Below the pieces are notes generated by a model. The model had not been told where the DNA came from. It worked only from the letters and a program-made list of their open reading frames with translations, and did no database searches. The position numbers were made by a program, and so were the translations under genes. Below, piece after piece: positions 1 to 8,613 of a stretch of 64,000 nucleotides of DNA. The stretch covers positions 62,001-126,000 of the forward strand of contig NZ_AKIZ01000016.1 of assembly GCF_000282595.1 (NCBI RefSeq), read 5' to 3'. The stretch is from Phyllobacterium sp. YR531. GTDB lineage: Bacteria; Pseudomonadota; Alphaproteobacteria; Rhizobiales; Rhizobiaceae. Position 1 is the first letter of the stretch, and every line of letters begins with the position of its first letter.

Positions 1-160
1 CCGCAGAGTGATGAACTGGATAGAGTCTCATCCTCATTGCAGCTTTGAATTTCCTCTGACAGAGACGCAAACGGGCCAGCCAACTGACCCGTTCTTCAAC
101 ATAAATACTCAGGACGATATTTTGGAAGCACGGGAACAATGGACCGGTTCATATGACTAA
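1..160 (+). CDS. mobA: MobA, molybdenum cofactor guanylyltransferase (3' end only)
   Basis: Only the last 52 codons are visible, reading in frame from base 2 to the stop at 158-160; the rest lies before the window. MobA transfers GMP from GTP to molybdopterin in the cytoplasm to make the guanine-dinucleotide cofactor. The assignment rests on the tail motif DPFFNINTQDD, typical of the MobA C-terminus, and on the next gene being mobB. The stop overlaps the mobB start by 8 bases, which suggests coupled translation. The molybdoenzyme SoeA at 42.9-45.8 kb would be one user of the product. Confidence 0.8.
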   Translation, partial: RRVMNWIESHPHCSFEFPLTETQTGQPTDPFFNINTQDDILEAREQWTGSYD

Positions 161-662
161 TCGCGTTTTTGGAATAACCGGCTGGAAAAATTCCGGAAAA
201 ACGACGCTGGCGGTCAAGCTTGTTGCTGAACTTGTGCAACGCGGGTGGAATGTCTCGACGATCAAGCATGCTCATCATGATTTCGATATCGACAAGGAAG
301 GTACGGATTCTTATCGCCACCGCAAGGCTGGAGCTGGCGAAGTCGCAATTGTATCTGATCGCCGATGGGCTCTGATGCATGAACTCAAGGCAGAACAGGA
401 ACCCGCCTTAAGCGACATACTAAAACGGTTCTCACCCTGCGATCTCATATTGGTCGAGGGATACAAACGCGAAGCACATAAGAAAATCGAGACACGTCGG
501 CTTGAAGGCCGTAGCGCCGAGCGCCTGACGGTGAACGATCCGACTATAGTTGCTGTTGCCAGCGATCATGCTCTTGCTGACGAAACAGTCCCGGTTTTTG
601 ATCTTGATGATGTCGCCGGACTAGCTGACTTGATTGAACATGAAACGGGCCTTCGCGCGTAA
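153..662 (+). CDS. mobB: MobB, molybdopterin-guanine dinucleotide biosynthesis adapter
   Basis: A 169-residue P-loop GTP-binding protein that works with MobA in making the guanine-dinucleotide form of molybdenum cofactor. A Walker A loop is visible at residues 10-18 (GWKNSGKTT). It is followed by the family's His/Asp-rich stretch (HAHHDFDIDKEGTDSYRHR) and the motif VEGYKREAHKKIE. Length fits the family (about 165-175). The start at 153 lies inside the end of mobA (8-base overlap). The exact biochemical role of MobB is not settled; it is dispensable but stimulatory in E. coli. A stem-loop terminator follows at 711-735. Confidence 0.93.
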   Translation: MTNRVFGITGWKNSGKTTLAVKLVAELVQRGWNVSTIKHAHHDFDIDKEGTDSYRHRKAGAGEVAIVSDRRWALMHELKAEQEPALSDILKRFSPCDLILVEGYKREAHKKIETRRLEGRSAERLTVNDPTIVAVASDHALADETVPVFDLDDVAGLADLIEHETGLRA

Positions 663-710
663 GGTGTTCGAAAATGCCCTTTCAACTCATGAGGGCGAAA
701 CAAAAGTAAA

Positions 711-735
711 AACGCCGAAACATTCGGCATTTTTT
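711..735 (+). terminator. Rho-independent terminator after mobB
   Basis: GCCGAA (714-719), loop ACA, then TTCGGC (723-728), with outer A-T pairs across one mismatch and a run of T at 730-735. It lies 49 bases after the mobB stop and before the next transcription unit. The rest of the gap (663-896, 234 bases) holds the presumed promoter of the binding-protein gene. I see no other gene in it. Confidence 0.7.
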
Positions 736-896
736 ACAGTTAAATTCGTTAAACGGCACACGATTCCCGGTTGCTTTTCATTGAAAACTAGTGGGAATAT
801 CCGTGTCAGGAGCAGTAACGTAAACTGCGACCTTGCCCGGAAGGCTGTCCAGAAAAACAGGGGAACAGCCGGGCCATAAAAGAGAGGTTCAAATAA

Positions 897-1688
897 ATGC
901 GTACAACCAAGCGTCTCGCAATCGCGATTTCTGCTGCAGCCCTCGCCTTAACAATGGGCGCAGCTCATGCACAGGACGCACTGAAGATTAAGATTGCTTC
1001 CGAGGGTGCCTATCCGCCCTTCAACAATTTGACGCCGGATGGCAAACTTGAAGGCTTCGATATCGATATCGGCAAGGCACTTTGCGAACAGATGAAAGCA
1101 GAATGCACCTTCGTCACGCAGGATTGGGACGGGATGATCCCCGCGCTGCAGGCTGACAAGTTCGACGCGGTCATCGCTTCCATGTCGATTACACCGGAAC
1201 GCCTGAAGCAGGTCGACTTCTCCAAGAAGTATTACAACACGCCTCCGGCAATCGCTGTACCAAAGGATTCGGACATCAAAGATGTTACTCCCGAGTCACT
1301 CAAGGGTAAATCGCTTGGCGTTCAAGGCTCGACCAGCCACTCCAATTTCGCCGAAGCCAAATATAGCGGCTCGGACATCAAGATGTATCCGACTGCTGAT
1401 GAGTACAAACTCGATGTGTCCAATGGCCGTATCGATGCTGTAATGGACGACGTTGTGGTGCTCAGCCAGTGGGTGGACAGCGATGCTGGTGCATGCTGCA
1501 AAATCCTCGGCACAATTACACCTGATGTTGCCATTCATGGTCCTGGCGCTGGTGTAACTGTCAAAAAGGGCAATACAGCTCTGGCAGACAAGTTCAGCGA
1601 AGCCATCGTCGCAATCCGCAAAAACGGAAAGTACAAGGAAATCAACGACAAGTACTTCAAGTTCGACGTATATGGTGCAGAAAACTAA
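897..1688 (+). CDS. Periplasmic polar amino-acid-binding protein (SBP family 3)
   Basis: A 263-residue substrate-binding protein of the HisJ/ArgT/OccT group (lysine, arginine, ornithine, histidine, opines). A Sec signal peptide covers residues 1-25 (positive start, hydrophobic core, GAAHA before Q26). The family 3 signature GFDIDIGKALCEQM follows the EGAYPPFNN substrate-site segment. A cysteine pair lies in the ALCEQMKAEC region, like the disulfide of cationic amino-acid binders. A good ribosome site (GAGAGG) precedes the ATG. It heads an operon with two permeases; no ATPase gene follows. The ligand cannot be fixed from sequence; a basic amino acid or opine is most likely. Confidence 0.88.
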   Translation: MRTTKRLAIAISAAALALTMGAAHAQDALKIKIASEGAYPPFNNLTPDGKLEGFDIDIGKALCEQMKAECTFVTQDWDGMIPALQADKFDAVIASMSITPERLKQVDFSKKYYNTPPAIAVPKDSDIKDVTPESLKGKSLGVQGSTSHSNFAEAKYSGSDIKMYPTADEYKLDVSNGRIDAVMDDVVVLSQWVDSDAGACCKILGTITPDVAIHGPGAGVTVKKGNTALADKFSEAIVAIRKNGKYKEINDKYFKFDVYGAEN

Positions 1689-1709
1689 GATTAAAAGTTG
1701 ATCTGAAAT

Positions 1710-1737
1710 GCAGATGGCGGTTTAAACTGCCATCTGC
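1710..1737 (+). other. Intercistronic stem-loop between binding protein and permease
   Basis: GCAGATGGC (1710-1718) pairs with GCCATCTGC (1729-1737). The intervening 10 bases can extend the stem almost completely. No T run follows, so it is probably not a full terminator. Hairpins here usually protect the upstream message or partly stop transcription, so that binding protein outnumbers permease. Confidence 0.6.
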
Positions 1738-1791
1738 GAACTTACAAAAATGACGGGTTGGGGAATTGCCCGCAAGATATGAAAGTTGCCT

Positions 1792-2505
1792 ATGGACGGC
1801 TCAATAGCGCTCTTGGGTTTTGGCGAAGGCGGATGGGGCTGGAGCATAGCCAGCGGAATTCTTGTCACGGTTACACTGGCGCTTGCCACGCTGCCATTGG
1901 GCTTGGCGATCGGTTTCTTCGTTGCTCTTGGCAAACAATCCGAAGAACCATCGGTCAGACTCGCCTCGAATATGTACACGACTATCTTCCGTGGCCTGCC
2001 GGAACTGCTTACCTTGTTTCTGGTTTATTACGGCGGCCAGATCGGCATTCAGCAATTGGGAAAATTGCTCGGCTATACCGGCGCCATAGAGATCAACTCC
2101 TTCATTGCCGGAATGTTTGCACTGGGTACAGTCTTCTCATCCTATGCCAGTGAAGTTTTCCTTTCTGCTTTTCGCGTTATCCCCAAAGGTCAATATGAAG
2201 GCGGCTATGCCATTGGACTTTCCTACGGGCAAACAATGCGCAAAATAATCCTGCCGCAACTGGTCCGCATTGCGCTGCCGGGTTTAGGGAATCTTTGGCT
2301 TATACTGCTCAAGGACACCGCGCTTGTCTCGGCCATTGGCCTTGCGGATATTCTGCGCCAGACTGCCGTGGCAGCACGTGTGACGAAGCACGCTTTCATG
2401 TTCTATGGAACAGCATGTCTCATTTTCCTCGTACTCGGCATTCTGTCTTCTTTCGCAATCAACGGGATTGATCGTTGGGCTGCAAAGAGTGGAGCAAAGC
2501 GATGA
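1792..2505 (+). CDS. Polar amino-acid ABC transporter permease (HisQ/OccQ type)
   Basis: An inner-membrane permease subunit of about 237 residues with several hydrophobic segments. The ABC-permease EAA loop is seen as EGGYAIGLSYGQTMRKIILPQ, which contacts the ATPase. I take ATG 1792 as the start: GAAAG at 1781-1785 gives a normally spaced ribosome site, while an in-frame TTG at 1786 has none. It overlaps the next permease gene by four bases (ATGA at 2502), so the two are translated together and probably form a heterodimer. Similarity is to octopine/nopaline and arginine/histidine uptake permeases. Confidence 0.88.
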   Translation: MDGSIALLGFGEGGWGWSIASGILVTVTLALATLPLGLAIGFFVALGKQSEEPSVRLASNMYTTIFRGLPELLTLFLVYYGGQIGIQQLGKLLGYTGAIEINSFIAGMFALGTVFSSYASEVFLSAFRVIPKGQYEGGYAIGLSYGQTMRKIILPQLVRIALPGLGNLWLILLKDTALVSAIGLADILRQTAVAARVTKHAFMFYGTACLIFLVLGILSSFAINGIDRWAAKSGAKR

Positions 2506-3338
2506 CCGATAATGTGATCTCCCCCTCTGTGGCAGCCGTTCGCCGCCCGCCTTCGCCGCCAAAGCCTTGGACGAAAACACGCATCACCGGCCATGTGCTG
2601 GTTGGGCTTTGGACCGCGTTGATCATAGGCCTGCTGTATTTTCTCTATAGCGCTTGGGACCGTGAACTTGTCGACAAATATGCTCCGACTTACCTTTCCG
2701 GACTTTGGACAACGATAAGCCTTGTATTTGCTTCGATCATCATCGGGGCAGTCCTCTCCATCCCTATCGCCCTCGGGCGTATGACCAAGAACCGTATCAT
2801 CTCGTCTATCGCTTATTTCTACGTCTACTTCTTCCGAGGAACACCGCTTATTGCTCAGGTTTTCCTGATTTATTACGGCCTTGGATCATTCAGCAAGGAG
2901 CTTCAGGCCATTGGACTATGGGGATTCTTTCGGGAAGCATGGTATTGCGCGCTGCTTGCTTTTGCACTCAACACGGCCGCTTATCAGGCGGAAATCCTGC
3001 GCGGGGCCATTCGCAGCGTGTCACCTGGGCAATGGGAAGGCGCGGCCTCGCTGGGCATCTCCAAGTTTGTGACCTTCCGTAAAATCATTCTGCCTCAAGC
3101 GCTGATCGTGGCTCTGCGCCCCTACGGCAACGAAGTGATCCTCATGATCAAAGGTTCGGCAATTGTCGCACTGATATCGGTCTATGACCTCATGGGCTAT
3201 ACGAAGCTTGCTTACTCACGCACCTTTGACTTCCAAACCTATCTCTGGACTGCAATCATCTATCTGTTGCTGGTTGAAGTTTTGCGTCACCTGTGGGACT
3301 GGATGGAACGTCGTATTACCCGCCATTTGATCCGCTGA
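2502..3338 (+). CDS. Polar amino-acid ABC transporter permease (HisM/OccM type)
   Basis: The second permease, 278 residues from ATG 2502, which overlaps the stop of the first permease (ATGA). It begins with a proline-rich cytoplasmic tail (residues 8-25, PSVAAVRRPPSPPKP region), followed by transmembrane segments. The EAA loop reads EGAASLGISKFVTFRKIIL. The HisM-type end includes the stretch RPYGNEVILMIKGSAIV. With the 897-1688 binding protein it makes a nearly complete importer; the ATP-binding subunit must come from elsewhere. A glutathione transferase gene starts 23 bases downstream and may be co-transcribed. Confidence 0.88.
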   Translation: MTDNVISPSVAAVRRPPSPPKPWTKTRITGHVLVGLWTALIIGLLYFLYSAWDRELVDKYAPTYLSGLWTTISLVFASIIIGAVLSIPIALGRMTKNRIISSIAYFYVYFFRGTPLIAQVFLIYYGLGSFSKELQAIGLWGFFREAWYCALLAFALNTAAYQAEILRGAIRSVSPGQWEGAASLGISKFVTFRKIILPQALIVALRPYGNEVILMIKGSAIVALISVYDLMGYTKLAYSRTFDFQTYLWTAIIYLLLVEVLRHLWDWMERRITRHLIR

Positions 3339-3361
3339 AAACCAATCGCAAAGAGAATCTC

Positions 3362-3982
3362 ATGCTCAAAATCTGGGGTCGCACAAACTCGACCAACGTC
3401 AAGAAGGTGCTATGGGCTGCCGAGGAGACGGGCGTTGCCTATGAGAATATCGCAGCGGGTGGCGCTTTTGGCATAGTCAGCAATCCAGAATATCGCGCTA
3501 AAAACCCGAATGGCCTTGTTCCTACGCTGGAAGATGGCGATCTTGTTCTGTGGGAAAGCAACACGATCGTCCGCTATATCGCCGCGAAGTACGGTGACTC
3601 GAGGCTTTTTATCGCAGATGCTGGGCAACGTGCTCAAGCCGAGCGCTGGATGGACTGGGCAACATCATCACTGGCTTTACCGTTCCGTGATGTTTTCTGG
3701 AATGTTGTGCGTCTTACACCGGACAAGCAGGATCATGCAGCCAAGGAAAAAGGGTTACAGACCTGCTGCAAACTCTTCGCCATGGTGGACGAAACATTGG
3801 CGCTACAACCTTATTTGTCCGGAGAGCAATTCGGCATTGGCGATATTCCTGTCGGCTGTTTTGCCTATGCGTGGTTTGAGATGGCTATTGATCGTCCCGA
3901 CCTGCCGCATCTCAAAAACTGGTATGAACAACTTAAAACACGCCCCGCCTATCAGAAGGCAGTGATGATTCCCCTCACCTGA
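3362..3982 (+). CDS. Glutathione S-transferase family protein
   Basis: About 206 residues from ATG 3362, chosen because upstream in-frame codons overlap the permease gene and AAAGAGAA lies just before it. The N-terminal thioredoxin-fold domain shows GRTNSTNVKKVLW and the cis-proline segment NGLVPTLEDGD. WESNTIVRYIA occupies the glutathione-contact site where most members have ESxAI. The C-terminal helical domain holds the FGIGDIPVGCF segment (usual form F-S-x-A-D). Probably a cytosolic conjugating or thiol-transfer enzyme; substrate unknown. It ends 7 bases before the convergent stop of the acylase gene, leaving no room for a separate terminator. Confidence 0.85.
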   Translation: MLKIWGRTNSTNVKKVLWAAEETGVAYENIAAGGAFGIVSNPEYRAKNPNGLVPTLEDGDLVLWESNTIVRYIAAKYGDSRLFIADAGQRAQAERWMDWATSSLALPFRDVFWNVVRLTPDKQDHAAKEKGLQTCCKLFAMVDETLALQPYLSGEQFGIGDIPVGCFAYAWFEMAIDRPDLPHLKNWYEQLKTRPAYQKAVMIPLT

Positions 3983-3989
3983 GAAATCA

Positions 3990-6443
3990 TCACGGTTTCA
4001 AACGCCAGATGCCTTGCAGACCGTCCTGATAGACAGCTTCCTCAGTGGAAATTGTGATTGCTTCGATGTTCGACCATTTTTCGGCAAAATCGCGATAGTT
4101 CGACGAAAACACGTTCCCTGACTGGCCAGTTGTCTGAATGTAGGTCGAGCGATTGAGATCAGCGAGATCGAACAGACCGCGATAGCTTGAACCATGTGTT
4201 GCACGGTATGGATTGCTCTCATCGGTAAACGTCGATTTGCCTCTATCGAGCGTATAGGCACCACCCGACGCGGGAACCGTAACATTGAATAACCTGTCGA
4301 GCGGGCTGACCTGAGCGAAAGGACGGTGTGCGCTATAGGCGTAGTGCAACGCTCCCCAACTCCATTTTGAGCGATCGCTACCGAGCCTCGTTTCGATATC
4401 TTTGAGCGCATCGGCGAGCGAAAGTGCCAGCACATCGCCGCAACTTTCCTTCTCAGGTGTTCTGCCATCATCGCACCAGTTGCGCCCCGGATTTGGACCA
4501 AGCCAGCGCAACATTGCATCCACCCTACCCTGCCAATAGGACGGGAAGGCATCACCCAAATCATCTTCAAGAATGCGCTTCATGGCAAAGCGCAGCCACG
4601 CATTGAACAAAAGCGGCTCGGTGCGCGCACGATCCTCGATAAAGTCCCATTCCTTCAACTGCTTGACGGCGGCAAGATCAACATCGCTGCGCCCTTCCAG
4701 AGCCTTCAGCATGATTGGTGCCAGTGCTGCATATGCACCAGCATACACATCACCCTGGACCACCCTGTTGGTTTCAAGTGTTTGCTGGTTGGCATTGTAG
4801 ATCAGTGACTTGATCCGTTCGAACCGCCATGGCTCATCCCAATCGAATGTCAGGAAGTGCGGGTAACCGGCTTCAACCATCTTGGTATTGGCAGTGGCAA
4901 AGACATTTTCAGCAGGATTATAAACGCGTGGCAACTCCTCGTAAGGAATATAGCCTTTCCAGTCATAGGTCGCATCCCAGCCCGGAGATGGAGTGCGGCC
5001 CATTATCTGGTTTGCAGGATCGCGGACGGGAATCCGGCCCGGTGCAATCATACCAATATTGCCATCAACATCAGCAATGACCATCGATTGCATAGGCGTT
5101 ACATAATCGCCCATGCCGTTCTGGAAATCTGTAACACTGGCGAAATCCCAAAGTTTGAATCCCGCGGAAATCGTCTTGTCGTCACCACCGAGCACAGTCC
5201 ACGATAGCGACGCAAGTGTATCATCAGCAAGATAGTGATCGAGCCCGCGATAATCAGCGGGAAGCACTGGACCGTGACGGGTTATACGGCGGTCAAAACT
5301 GACTGTTTCACTGCCTTTGACACGAATTTCCACCCGCTTTTTCTCAAATGGACGAAAACCTTCGGGTGTCTGATATTCATCCGGATTGGCAGGATTGATT
5401 TTCTCAATGAAAATATCCTGAACGTCCGAGCCAGTATTGGTAAAGCCCCAAGCAATCCTGTCATTACGGCCAAGCAGGACCAGCGGAGCACCAGGAAGCG
5501 TCACGCCCACAAGATTTTTGGAAGTCCCATCCGTCTGTTTGACCTGAAGATGTGCGAGATACCAGATGGCGGGTGCGGTCATTCCCAGATGTGGGTCATT
5601 GGCGAGGATTGGCTTACCCGTTGCAGTACGAGCTCCGCCAACAACCCAATTGTTGGATGCACCTGTCGACATGATTTCATCAAGCGCGGCGAATTGTTTC
5701 TCGGCCTCAATGGAACCTGTCTTGATGGTTCCTGTCGGCAATCCCAGCAATTGCTGCAAATTCGGTAATGGTGGCGGCGTATCGCCAGCAACTGGAGGCA
5801 GCAGATCTACAATCTCCTGCTCATTCATACCAAGACGGGCAAATTTCAGTCGCAGCACTTCGTCATCAATATTTGCCGCGAGCGTAACGGACATAAGCTT
5901 CAATGTCACAATGACGTCGGCAGCAGTCCATTGCTCCGGGAAATGTTGCAGAATTACGAATTCGGGCGAGTACTTCGAACCAAACGACGGACCCTTGCCA
6001 TCTATAAAGGCATTGATACCGCGAACATAGGCATCGACTTTGGCACGATCATCCGGAGCCAGCGAATCTGCCGAACTTTGAGCTGCTTCATACAGACCAA
6101 GTGTGCGGATGAAAGTATCAGTAGATATGGTTTTATCGCCAAAAAGCTCCGACAGGCGGCCACGACCGGCCATGCGGGTAACTTCCATCTGCCAGAGGCG
6201 CTCCTGCGCATGGACAAAGCCGAGTGCGCTGAAAACGTCTTCAACAGACGTACCACTGATGTGGGGCACTGCGTTCTTGTCGCGCGTAATTGTTACTGGC
6301 GCCGATAGGCCTGCAATGTTCGTTTCGCCCGTTGCCGGTGCAACAGAGCCTGCCAGCCAGACATATGCGACGATGAATGCGAGAAGAGCGAGAGGTATAA
6401 GAGAAAAAACAATCCAAAGCAGGCCTTTGATGATGCGCCGCAA
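3990..6443 (-). CDS. Penicillin acylase family N-terminal nucleophile hydrolase
   Basis: An 817-residue amide hydrolase precursor. Residues 7-32 form a strongly hydrophobic signal or anchor segment, so the enzyme is exported or tethered to the inner membrane facing the periplasm. Family members cut themselves into alpha and beta chains just before a nucleophile serine. Here this is S263 in TGASNNWVVGG, which matches the family's G/A-S-N-N-W site. Downstream NDPHLG and SGGAYTLDRG-type motifs also fit. Known members act on beta-lactams, acyl-homoserine lactones or other N-acyl compounds, and sequence alone does not tell which. It is divergent from the dehydrogenase gene at 6503 with 59 bases between. 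Confidence 0.9.
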   Translation of the reverse strand: MRRIIKGLLWIVFSLIPLALLAFIVAYVWLAGSVAPATGETNIAGLSAPVTITRDKNAVPHISGTSVEDVFSALGFVHAQERLWQMEVTRMAGRGRLSELFGDKTISTDTFIRTLGLYEAAQSSADSLAPDDRAKVDAYVRGINAFIDGKGPSFGSKYSPEFVILQHFPEQWTAADVIVTLKLMSVTLAANIDDEVLRLKFARLGMNEQEIVDLLPPVAGDTPPPLPNLQQLLGLPTGTIKTGSIEAEKQFAALDEIMSTGASNNWVVGGARTATGKPILANDPHLGMTAPAIWYLAHLQVKQTDGTSKNLVGVTLPGAPLVLLGRNDRIAWGFTNTGSDVQDIFIEKINPANPDEYQTPEGFRPFEKKRVEIRVKGSETVSFDRRITRHGPVLPADYRGLDHYLADDTLASLSWTVLGGDDKTISAGFKLWDFASVTDFQNGMGDYVTPMQSMVIADVDGNIGMIAPGRIPVRDPANQIMGRTPSPGWDATYDWKGYIPYEELPRVYNPAENVFATANTKMVEAGYPHFLTFDWDEPWRFERIKSLIYNANQQTLETNRVVQGDVYAGAYAALAPIMLKALEGRSDVDLAAVKQLKEWDFIEDRARTEPLLFNAWLRFAMKRILEDDLGDAFPSYWQGRVDAMLRWLGPNPGRNWCDDGRTPEKESCGDVLALSLADALKDIETRLGSDRSKWSWGALHYAYSAHRPFAQVSPLDRLFNVTVPASGGAYTLDRGKSTFTDESNPYRATHGSSYRGLFDLADLNRSTYIQTTGQSGNVFSSNYRDFAEKWSNIEAITISTEEAVYQDGLQGIWRLKP

Positions 6444-6502
6444 TATTCTAACCTCCGCAAATCGACCTGATTAAAGGCCCATAAGACAGAGGAAATTACG
6501 GA

Positions 6503-7372
6503 ATGGCAAGTGTTGCATTTATTGGTCTCGGCGTCATGGGTTATCCTATGGCAGGGCATTTGAAGACGCGTGGTGGCCATGAAGTGACTGTCTTCAACCG
6601 CAGTGGAGAAAAGGCAAGCAAGTGGGCAGAACAGTTTTCCGGATCGCATGCCGCAACACCTGAAAAAGCGGCAGAAGGCAAGGATTTCGTCTTTTGCTGC
6701 GTCGGAAATGACGATGATCTGCGTTCGGTGACTATAGGCGAGAACGGCGCTTTTCACTCAATGAAGAAGGGTTCGATCTTCATCGACAATACGACTGCAT
6801 CCGCAGAAGTTGCACGAGAACTGAGCGCAGAAGCTACAAAACGTGGCTTTCATTTTCTGGATGCCCCGGTCTCCGGCGGTCAGGCTGGTGCTGAAAATGG
6901 CGCTCTGACTGTCATGGTGGGCGGCGAATCGGCAGCTTTCGACAAAGCCAAGCCGGTCATTGAAGCCTTCGCAAAGATGGTAGGCTTGATGGGGGACGTA
7001 GGCGCCGGTCAATTGACCAAGATGATCAACCAGATTTGCATCGCCGGTATTGTTCAAGGTCTGGCGGAAGGCATCCACTTTGGCAAAAGAGCCGGGCTCG
7101 ATATCGAGAAAGTCATTGAGGTCATTTCCAAAGGCGCAGCGGGTTCTTGGCAGATGGAAAACCGGCATAAGACGATGAATGTCGGCAAGTATGATTTTGG
7201 CTTTGCCGTTGACTGGATGCGCAAAGACCTTGGAATCTGCCTTGCGGAAGCTGACCGCAACAATGCGAAACTGCCGGTTACGGCGCTTGTGGATCAATTC
7301 TACAAGGATGTTCAGGTCATGGGTGGCAAGCGCTGGGACACTTCATCCCTGCTTGCGCGGCTGGAAAAGTAA
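6503..7372 (+). CDS. 3-hydroxyisobutyrate dehydrogenase family oxidoreductase
   Basis: 289 residues with an N-terminal Rossmann fold (GLGVMGYPMAGHL, residues 8-20). The substrate motif FLDAPVSGGQAGAENG follows, with the catalytic lysine in GAGQLTKMINQ. This family reduces or oxidises beta-hydroxyacids with NAD(P): 3-hydroxyisobutyrate in valine breakdown, tartronate semialdehyde, or succinic semialdehyde/glyoxylate. The exact substrate is not clear. It converges with an Lrp-type regulator 19 bases away, which fits, but does not prove, amino-acid-linked control. Confidence 0.87.
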   Translation: MASVAFIGLGVMGYPMAGHLKTRGGHEVTVFNRSGEKASKWAEQFSGSHAATPEKAAEGKDFVFCCVGNDDDLRSVTIGENGAFHSMKKGSIFIDNTTASAEVARELSAEATKRGFHFLDAPVSGGQAGAENGALTVMVGGESAAFDKAKPVIEAFAKMVGLMGDVGAGQLTKMINQICIAGIVQGLAEGIHFGKRAGLDIEKVIEVISKGAAGSWQMENRHKTMNVGKYDFGFAVDWMRKDLGICLAEADRNNAKLPVTALVDQFYKDVQVMGGKRWDTSSLLARLEK

Positions 7373-7391
7373 CCAGCCGCACCAGAGGAAA

Positions 7392-7871
7392 TCAGTTCGA
7401 TTCCTTGTCGATATTCATATAATCCAGCGGCAATTCGGTGGTGTATTTAATCTGCTCCATAGCAAAAGCAGATGATACATCCCGAATGTCGATCTTGCTT
7501 ATGAGACGCTTATAAACGGCGTCGTAAGCTGCAATATCCGGCACGACAACCCGCAGCAGATAGTCGACATCGCCGCTCATGCGGTAAAACTCGACCACTT
7601 CGGGAAACTCCTGCACAACTTCTGAAAAGCGCTTGAGCCATTCATTGTTATGCGCGCCCGTGCGGATGGAGACAAAGACCGTAACCCGTGTATTGACGCG
7701 AACGGGGTCGAGAATGGCCACCCGGCGCTGGATCACGCCATCTTCCTCAAGCTTCTGGATACGGCGCCAGCATGGCGTCGTTGAAAGTCCCACTTTCTTG
7801 GCAACATCAGCTACAGCAAGCGTGGCGTCTTCTTGAAGAAGGCGAAGAATTTTACGATCGAGTCTGTCCAT
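7392..7871 (-). CDS. Lrp/AsnC family transcriptional regulator
   Basis: 159 residues, the usual size. The N-terminal winged helix-turn-helix starts LDRKILRLLQED and contains VADVAKKVGLSTTPCWRRIQKLEEDG. The C-terminal ligand-binding RAM domain includes FYRMSGDVDYLLRVVVPDI. Such proteins bind DNA as dimers to octamers and sense amino acids. The neighbouring convergent dehydrogenase may be a target, as may the gene itself; the upstream 107-base gap is very AT-rich. Confidence 0.93.
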   Translation of the reverse strand: MDRLDRKILRLLQEDATLAVADVAKKVGLSTTPCWRRIQKLEEDGVIQRRVAILDPVRVNTRVTVFVSIRTGAHNNEWLKRFSEVVQEFPEVVEFYRMSGDVDYLLRVVVPDIAAYDAVYKRLISKIDIRDVSSAFAMEQIKYTTELPLDYMNIDKESN

Positions 7872-7954
7872 TTGTCATCCCCTTGGAATGGGATACTTTA
7901 TGAGCTGATAAACTACCAGCGTACAAGAAAATTATTCCAATCTTTTGCAATTGT

Positions 7955-7965
7955 GAAAAATTTTC
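7955..7965. promoter_or_regulatory. AT-rich palindrome upstream of the Lrp gene
   Basis: GAAAA-A-TTTTC is an 11-base palindrome about 85 bases upstream of the Lrp-type gene (start at 7871). It sits in an AT-rich stretch that would hold that gene's promoter. Lrp family proteins often bind AT-rich palindromes of this kind at their own promoters. The link is inference only. Confidence 0.25.
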
Positions 7966-7978
7966 ATCCGAAAACTGA

Positions 7979-8611
7979 TCAAATTAGATTTTCAACCGTC
8001 TGCCGGAGCAAAGGTAGAACGTCTTCCGCGAACCATGGATTCTTTTTCAGCCACCCGCTGTTTCGCCAAGATGGATGAGGCAAGGGCAGAATTGCGGGTC
8101 CTGATTGATCGTTGAAATACTCGCGCCAGTTACGCACGGTTTCGGTCATGCCGGATTTGCGCCGCGCGCCAAGATGGTAGGCTTGAGCATATTGTCCGAT
8201 AGTGAGGATCAGTTCGATTTGTGGCATCGACGCAAAGAGCTGATCGTGCCAAGTCTCCCGGCATTCGCGGCGCGGCGGCAAATCCCCGCCATGTGCATCG
8301 TAACCCGGAAAGCAAAAGCCCATCGGCACAATGGCGAATTTGTCGGGATTGTAGAAAGTGTCAGGATCAACACCCAGCCACTCACGCAATCGCACTCCGG
8401 ATGGATCGTTGAACGGAATGCCGGTGTTATGAACCCGAATACCGGGCGCCTGCCCGCAGATCAATATGCGCGCGATGGATGATGACACACAGACCGGGTT
8501 TGGTTCATGTGGCAATGGCAAGCCATATTTCGGATCATCACGGCAGATCCGGCAATTTTTTATAGCCGCGCCTAAATTCTCCAGCTCCAATTGATCGCCG
8601 GATAAACTCAC
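7979..8611 (-). CDS. Uracil-DNA glycosylase family protein
   Basis: 210 residues. Motif A of the uracil-DNA glycosylase superfamily appears as GQAPGIRVHNTGIPFNDPSG, close to the G-E/Q-A-P-G...G-x-P-F form of families 4 and 5. The C-terminal loop appears as LPLPHPSWRN (H-P-S). A CRIC pair near the N-terminus and nearby cysteines could help bind an iron-sulfur cluster as in family 4, but I cannot confirm four ligands. The likely role is excision of uracil or other damaged bases. Last gene of a coupled group with a glutathione transferase (2-base gap) and a nuclease. Confidence 0.82.
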   Translation of the reverse strand: MSLSGDQLELENLGAAIKNCRICRDDPKYGLPLPHEPNPVCVSSSIARILICGQAPGIRVHNTGIPFNDPSGVRLREWLGVDPDTFYNPDKFAIVPMGFCFPGYDAHGGDLPPRRECRETWHDQLFASMPQIELILTIGQYAQAYHLGARRKSGMTETVRNWREYFNDQSGPAILPLPHPSWRNSGWLKKNPWFAEDVLPLLRQTVENLI

Positions 8612-8613
8612 TG

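Noticed and set aside
634-879. 81-codon open frame between mobB and the binding-protein gene
   Set aside because: It overlaps the mobB end, runs through the terminator at 711-735 and has no ribosome site or recognisable motif.
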